This document shows positions 6,590-10,632 of a stretch of 10,632 bases of DNA, in pieces. The stretch is from Roseburia sp. (GTDB taxonomy: Bacteria; Bacillota; Clostridia; Lachnospirales; Lachnospiraceae): the NCBI GenBank assembly GCA_030844625.1, contig JAUUNJ010000058.1, positions 1 to 10,632 on the forward strand, read 5' to 3'. The notes under the pieces are model-generated. The model was not told the origin of the DNA. It made no database searches and saw only the letters and a program-made list of their open reading frames with translations. Both the position numbers and the translations under genes were made by a program. The number at the start of each line of letters is the position of its first letter. Within the stretch, counting starts at the first letter, position 1.

Positions 6590-8736
6590 ACTTGAAAAAC
6601 ATGATTAAGTTCTATGAGGAATTTGATGGGATAGATTTTATGTATTCCCTGGATGAAAAAGAAAAAAATTATGCTGATAAATATAGAAAAATAGAAGAAA
6701 TCCATTCAGCATACTGGTTTTCGGAACTTACAAAGATGGAATATAATGACATTCAGGATAATCTTGATTTAATTTATGCAGATAAAAAGATATCGGATGA
6801 TGTTGTGAAATTGTTTGATTTGATTAGAAACAAGGTAATTGATCAGTATCTTAACATAGAAGGTCTCGAGAGATTATATAGTGAAAAATATGTAGATTTT
6901 GAGTGGGACATGCATCTGGGAATTGATTTCAAAAAGCATAAGATGGGAGGTTATAGAGATCATTTTATCCATCAGGTAAAGAATGCATACTGTATACACG
7001 TACTCCTAGACAAATTTGAAGTGCTGGAGAATGTCCAAAACGTTTTAAAAGAACAGGGAAACAGTAAAATATCCCGTTATGTTTCACGATGTATAAAGCA
7101 GCAGATGCATCAGGGATATTATTACGGACATGAAGATTTAGAGGAATACAATAAAGAAGAATTTTATTTAAGAAATATAATCTATATGTCAAGCTATATG
7201 GCTGCGTTGCTTCATGACATTGGTTATCCAGAATCAAATAATACTGTTAATCAGAGAAGAATAACGGAATACATTGCCAATCTCTATAATACAGAAACAT
7301 CGGGTTATAATTATGTGCGATTGAATGCATTGCTACAGAATTCTTTGTTGTTCAGGGTAGTTCCTTTTACGGAAATAAAAGGGAAATTATCAAAAGACAG
7401 ACCGGATCACGGAGCGTTATCTGCTGTGATGTTTTTGTTGAATTTTTATGAAAACGGGGCAATACAGGGGCTTCAGCCGTTTAAAAAATGTGCAGTGGAA
7501 CTGGCAGCACTTGCAATGTATAATCACACCAATGACTACAGTTACAAGAATGAAGTGAAAACCGGCGGATATATCAGAAATTCATTTCTTTTGAATCCTA
7601 TATCATATCTATTGAGACTGGTGGATGACCTGCAGGAATGGGGCAGAATATATTTTGAACTGACGAACAGACAAAAACTGATTATATGCAGTGAATGCAA
7701 AAGTCCGATAATGCGGAAAAAAGATGTTCAAGGCAACAGTTTTTTTGTATGCAATTGTCAGAAACAGACTACAGATCAGGGAACGTTTTATTTGATGTTT
7801 GAACCTGATGGAAATTTTCCGTACAGAAGAATATGCAATGTAACGGTATGTGAAAATATGATGATTCAGAAAAATAACGATAGACTATATTTCTATTTAG
7901 ATTATAGTTTGGATAAACTTTTAAACATAGCATATATTAATCCAAATTTTGCAAAAGGTCGTGTAAAAGATTTGAATTTGTTAAAAGAAATGCTGGATTA
8001 TCAGCCGGAATTGCCTCAAATGAAACTGGGATATTTTGTGACGGCAAATCTGATTTTGATAAAGGTTCAAATATTAGGACAGTACCTGAAAAATCATATA
8101 AAGGAAATGAGGAATTTGGGAAAATTTGCCGGACAGTATGACAGGGAAGAAAAATATGGGATAGCTGCAGATGAGAAGGAACGGGCTGAAATATTGTCTG
8201 AATGGAATACTGCCAATAATGATATTAAGGCGTGCTTAAAGAACGAAATTGTAAACCTGCTGGATCAATTATATCCGGAAGAAACTACTTCGTGCAAGAT
8301 TAGAGGGGAACTTAATATGGCGATTGATTTGTATCTGGAACTGTTAATATGTATGGAAATGCATAAAGATATTAATCAGCGCAGTGCCGTGGAGAAAACG
8401 TCCTTTTTTGATGGTAAATTTTTTCTGCTGTATGCCAAGGAACGTGAAATACTGAATCAATACACGGATGATGAACTGAATGGACTGATAAAGGATTGCA
8501 TAAAGCAGTTTTGTTATATGTATGAGGATATAAGGGAAATTAAATCCAATCCACATAATTATTACAAGCAGTTTGAGAGTGATGATTATACATATGGATG
8601 CATTAAGCGGTTTCTTTCCGGACAAAGGTATGTACCTGTAATTCAGCGTGAAAATATCAGCATTGATGCGTATACAGATATGGCATTGTTTCGTGAAATG
8701 TTACAGATAAACAGCAAAAAACCAGCCAGTCAATGA
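6562..8736 (+). CDS. HD-domain phosphohydrolase-like protein with zinc ribbon
   Basis: ATG at 6562 lies inside the previous gene (28-nt overlap), ten bases after GAGGGGG (6545-6551). The 724-aa protein has a near-complete HD metal set: RDHFIH (His134/His137), LLHDIGYP (His218-Asp219), PDHGALSA (His283), YNHTNDY (His322) and LVDDLQEWGR (Asp355/Asp356). HD proteins hydrolyse phosphoesters of nucleotides, dNTPs, cyclic nucleotides or nucleic acids. The gap of about 84 residues between the first His and the HD pair is long and contains a Gln/His/Tyr-rich insert (150-200). Directly after the HD domain, Cys376-x2-Cys379...Cys397-x-Cys399 forms a probable zinc ribbon. Residues about 420-724 are helical and unrecognised. 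It may be the operon's catalytic effector, with the ribbon binding nucleic acid or a partner. It is too diverged from classical dGTPase or GGDEF-linked HD-GYP enzymes to name a substrate. Confidence 0.85.
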   Translation: MVDGKRYILNLKNMIKFYEEFDGIDFMYSLDEKEKNYADKYRKIEEIHSAYWFSELTKMEYNDIQDNLDLIYADKKISDDVVKLFDLIRNKVIDQYLNIEGLERLYSEKYVDFEWDMHLGIDFKKHKMGGYRDHFIHQVKNAYCIHVLLDKFEVLENVQNVLKEQGNSKISRYVSRCIKQQMHQGYYYGHEDLEEYNKEEFYLRNIIYMSSYMAALLHDIGYPESNNTVNQRRITEYIANLYNTETSGYNYVRLNALLQNSLLFRVVPFTEIKGKLSKDRPDHGALSAVMFLLNFYENGAIQGLQPFKKCAVELAALAMYNHTNDYSYKNEVKTGGYIRNSFLLNPISYLLRLVDDLQEWGRIYFELTNRQKLIICSECKSPIMRKKDVQGNSFFVCNCQKQTTDQGTFYLMFEPDGNFPYRRICNVTVCENMMIQKNNDRLYFYLDYSLDKLLNIAYINPNFAKGRVKDLNLLKEMLDYQPELPQMKLGYFVTANLILIKVQILGQYLKNHIKEMRNLGKFAGQYDREEKYGIAADEKERAEILSEWNTANNDIKACLKNEIVNLLDQLYPEETTSCKIRGELNMAIDLYLELLICMEMHKDINQRSAVEKTSFFDGKFFLLYAKEREILNQYTDDELNGLIKDCIKQFCYMYEDIREIKSNPHNYYKQFESDDYTYGCIKRFLSGQRYVPVIQRENISIDAYTDMALFREMLQINSKKPASQ

Positions 8737-8939
8737 GAAAAAACATAAAAAATAAAAGGATTATCAGACCCGATTATGGCAAATTAAAAGGGGTTGTGAA
8801 AAAATATCAAAATAATTATAAAACACTTCAAAAAGGGAATTATAGTGGTATAATACAGTTTATTAGAATGCAACATAATGAATATGCGAAAAGGCGAAGA
8901 AATAGAACAGATGAGATATTTAAAAAATATTGGATATAA
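8733..8939 (+). CDS. 68-aa highly basic protein, translationally coupled to the HD gene
   Basis: The ATG shares bases with the TGA of the HD-protein gene (ATGA, 4-nt overlap). No ribosome binding site is visible just upstream, so translation probably depends on termination-reinitiation. Of 68 residues, 20 are Lys or Arg and only four are acidic; a KRRRNR cluster sits at 53-58, and six Tyr and one Trp are present. It could bind nucleic acid or an acidic partner. Being the last gene of the tightly packed operon supports it as real. No family is recognised, and a chance ORF is still possible. Confidence 0.6.
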   Translation: MRKNIKNKRIIRPDYGKLKGVVKKYQNNYKTLQKGNYSGIIQFIRMQHNEYAKRRRNRTDEIFKKYWI

Positions 8940-8959
8940 AAAATCTTTGTAAATTGTTC

Positions 8960-8979
8960 GGAAAAGTGTAAACTTTTCC
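8960..8979 (+). terminator. Inverted repeat: weak terminator or operator
   Basis: GGAAAAGT and ACTTTTCC form a perfect 8-bp stem with a GTAA loop, 21 bases after the stop of the small basic gene. Only three of the eight pairs are G-C, and the following TTTCGCCTT is a poor U-tract, so termination would be partial. The palindrome could instead be a regulator-binding site for the downstream gene, whose candidate -10 box starts about 33 bases further on. Confidence 0.45.
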
Positions 8980-8986
8980 TTTCGCC

Positions 8987-9017
8987 TTAGCATATTATGT
9001 GTTAGAATAAGTATAGT
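8987..9017 (+). promoter_or_regulatory. Candidate promoter for the TPR gene
   Basis: TATAGT (9012-9017) resembles a -10 box in five of six positions. The best upstream hexamer, TTAGCA (8987-8992), matches four of six positions of the -35 consensus but at a long 19-base spacing. An alternative -10, TAGAAT (9003-9008), has no good -35. The start codon at 9038 has AGAGG at 9024-9028. The region may allow expression separate from the upstream operon. Confidence 0.3.
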
Positions 9018-9037
9018 ATTTTTAGAGGTAGACAGGT

Positions 9038-10273
9038 ATGGTAGGTTCGAATGTTTTACATTTTAGATATCGGGAAAATGAAACAAAGGATTTTCTGCTT
9101 CTGTCTACATTTTTTAAGATATGTGGGTATCAGATGGTTGAAGAACTGGTAGAAGATTATTCATTTATGCGATATGATGAGAGATATCATTATGATGTAA
9201 GTATCCTGCTTCCGCAGGTAAGTAGAAACGGTGCTTTTAACTATAATAATTCTAGAATAATCATTAGAATACCAGACGGCGGCAATATCGACAATATCAT
9301 AGATTTTGTGTCGACTGAATTTTTTCGAAATGAAATTATAAATTATGATGAATATAGAGGAATGAAAAAAATTCAAGAGATATATATGAAGTGTGATTTA
9401 TGTACTCATGAATATAACAGTCAGTATTATAAGTATGATGATATGCTTGCTGAGTGTGCGTATTTTGCATTTCAAAAAGCAGCTGATGACATAGAACAAA
9501 TATATATATATAATTCAAATGAATTTGGAATTGGTGCAGAAATTATTTTGAAGTTTGCATCTTGTTATTGTGCCGGAAGAGTAATTGAAATGGGAAAAAG
9601 ATTAAAATATAGAGTCAAATATCAGCTTTCAATATTGCAGAATGTTTTAACAGAAATTTTAATGAAAGATTATACTTTTTTATCGGCTTATGAATTAAAA
9701 GCAGATTTGGCAGGTTTAGGGAGTGATTCGTTTGAAAATGTAGAGAGTTATTATAATAAATATTTTGTAAGAACTCACTTTCATGCGTGTGCGTCAAATG
9801 CTTATTATAAATTGGGTAAATATGCTGAAGAACAAAGATTGACGAATGAATTAAAAAAATATTATTATAATGCATATGAGATAAACTATGATAACTATAG
9901 AGCAGTTTACAAACTGGCAATGTATTATCAGTATATTCAAATACAGTATGCCAGAGCGCTTAAGCATTATCAATATATAATAGATAAATTTGAAAAAAAA
10001 TTCCAAAGGGGATTTATTCAGCCTATGGAGTTAGAATATCTGTTCAAGAGTTATTTTAATTGTGGTTTGATTTTAGGGGATAGATTGGGGGATTTGTTTC
10101 AGGCACGGTATTTTTTTGAAAAAGCAGAATCTATAGAAAATACACAATTAAATCAAATGAAATTCATGATTGATTTTTATGGTCCTTATGCACAGAGTTA
10201 TCTTGATAAAAGCTTGAAACGTCTACCAACGCACAGAGCAAGACTAAAAAAAGATACTATGCAGGTTAATTAA
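9038..10273 (+). CDS. TPR-repeat protein with N-terminal alpha/beta (possibly TIR-like) domain
   Basis: ATG at 9038 with AGAGG nine bases upstream; 411 aa. Residues 1-110 read as an alternating alpha/beta domain: strand NVLHFRYR (5-12), helix 17-37, strand HYDVSILLP (51-59), strand RIIIRIP (73-79) and helix 84-99. This resembles a small flavodoxin/TIR-type fold, but no catalytic residue can be assigned. Residues about 110-245 are helical. From about 246 to 367 three helix-turn-helix units fit degenerate TPR repeats: 246-282 (NAYYKLGKYAEEQRL), 286-320 (YKLAMYYQYIQIQYARALKHY) and 329-367 (NCGLILGDRLGDLFQARYFFEKAESI). TPR arrays mediate protein-protein recognition, so a scaffold or sensor role is likely, perhaps toward the NTPase encoded 88 bases downstream. 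The gene looks more AT-rich than its neighbours. No signal peptide or membrane segment is visible. Confidence 0.8.
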   Translation: MVGSNVLHFRYRENETKDFLLLSTFFKICGYQMVEELVEDYSFMRYDERYHYDVSILLPQVSRNGAFNYNNSRIIIRIPDGGNIDNIIDFVSTEFFRNEIINYDEYRGMKKIQEIYMKCDLCTHEYNSQYYKYDDMLAECAYFAFQKAADDIEQIYIYNSNEFGIGAEIILKFASCYCAGRVIEMGKRLKYRVKYQLSILQNVLTEILMKDYTFLSAYELKADLAGLGSDSFENVESYYNKYFVRTHFHACASNAYYKLGKYAEEQRLTNELKKYYYNAYEINYDNYRAVYKLAMYYQYIQIQYARALKHYQYIIDKFEKKFQRGFIQPMELEYLFKSYFNCGLILGDRLGDLFQARYFFEKAESIENTQLNQMKFMIDFYGPYAQSYLDKSLKRLPTHRARLKKDTMQVN

Positions 10274-10361
10274 AAGATATTCTGTATGAAAATAAAAAGA
10301 ATGTTTTGTAGACAAATGCAGGGCACCACACAGGTAAGTTAAAGAAAAAGGGGGAGATACT

Positions 10362-10632
10362 ATGGCGAGCGATATAAATAAAGGAACACACCTGTTAAAT
10401 TTATCAGAAGATATTGGGATTAATTATGAAAGAATATCTGAGTTTTCAACTTCCACATTCCGAGAAGTGTATTATGAAGCGTTTAGAAAAACAATAAAAC
10501 TAGTCGAACAAAATAAACAACTATCTCAGAATAATTCATGGGAAAGCGAACGTATATATAATGTTATACCGTTTTGGGGATCGCGAGGTGCAGGAAAAAC
10601 ATCTGTGATGAAATCATTTGTTGGAGAACTCG
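10362..10632 (+). CDS. P-loop NTPase, N-terminal part (3' end outside window)
   Basis: ATG at 10362 with a strong GGGGGAG (10350-10356) five bases upstream. Ninety residues are visible before the window ends. After a helical N-terminus containing TFREVYYEAFRKTIKLVEQN (32-51), a hydrophobic strand (VIPFW, 68-72) runs into the classical Walker A GSRGAGKTS (73-81). The helical lead-in about 70 residues long and the GxRGAGKTS loop fit AAA-type, KAP or STAND ATPases; the rest of the protein is needed to tell which. The gap to the TPR gene is 88 bases, without a clear terminator or promoter, so the two genes probably share a transcript. Confidence 0.8.
   Translation, partial: MASDINKGTHLLNLSEDIGINYERISEFSTSTFREVYYEAFRKTIKLVEQNKQLSQNNSWESERIYNVIPFWGSRGAGKTSVMKSFVGEL

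Noticed and set aside
6562..8736. Naming the HD protein a dGTPase or Cas3-type nuclease
   Set aside because: The metal ligands fit the HD superfamily, but the spacing, insert and zinc ribbon do not match either family as I know them, and no helicase or CRISPR array is present.
9501..9512. (TA)6 dinucleotide repeat
   Set aside because: It encodes an ordinary IYIY stretch within the TPR gene and is short for a variable repeat.
10274..10361. Promoter or terminator between the TPR gene and the last NTPase gene
   Set aside because: A TAGACA hexamer at 10309-10314 has no properly spaced -10 box, and the only inverted repeat (ATTCT/AGAAT) is five bases with a long loop and no T-tract.

Overview
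The window looks like chromosomal DNA of a low-GC Gram-positive anaerobe (Bacillota, Clostridia, probably Lachnospiraceae-like). This is inferred from the G-rich ribosome binding sites (GGGAG, GAGGGGG, GGGGGAG), the AT-rich coding sequence with frequent AGA/ATA codons, and the lysine-rich Fn3-like C-terminal domain that is common on secreted proteins of that group. All genes read on the + strand. No tRNA, rRNA, insertion sequence or CRISPR array was seen, and no gene-free stretch exceeds about 135 bases.

Region 1 (2-2913) is a cell-surface pair. The first gene is the 3' part of a CotH-kinase-family protein. After the kinase-like region it carries a beta-sandwich-like domain, two Pro/Thr/Glu-rich linkers and a Lys-rich Fn3-like domain. 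Eleven bases later lies a small secreted protein with a signal peptide and a diverged copy of the same Fn3-like domain. Its reading frame is interrupted by a G7 tract that could allow on/off switching.

Region 2 (2920-8939) is a compact operon behind a good sigma-A-type promoter (TTGACA-17 bp-TACGAT) and a leader of about 90 bases. Its genes are: (A) an 811-aa protein of unrecognised family with two probable alpha/beta segments; (B) a ParA/MinD-like ATPase with an intact deviant Walker A motif and a short C-terminal amphipathic tail; (C) a 724-aa HD-domain metallo-phosphohydrolase-like protein with a Cys4 zinc ribbon; (D) a 68-aa very basic protein whose start overlaps the stop of C. Spacings are 15 nt, a 28-nt overlap and a 4-nt overlap, so the four are very probably co-expressed.

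Region 3 (8940-10632) begins with a perfect 8-bp inverted repeat and a possible second promoter. Next comes (E) a 411-aa protein with an N-terminal alpha/beta, possibly TIR-like, domain and C-terminal TPR-like repeats. It is followed by (F) the first 90 residues of a P-loop NTPase with the classical Walker A GSRGAGKTS, cut by the window end.

Taken together, A-F look like a multi-gene NTPase-controlled conflict or signalling system: two NTPases, an HD enzyme as candidate effector, a TPR scaffold or sensor, a small basic accessory protein and a large unknown protein. I do not recognise it as a named defence system. Its function is inference from domain content and gene packing only.
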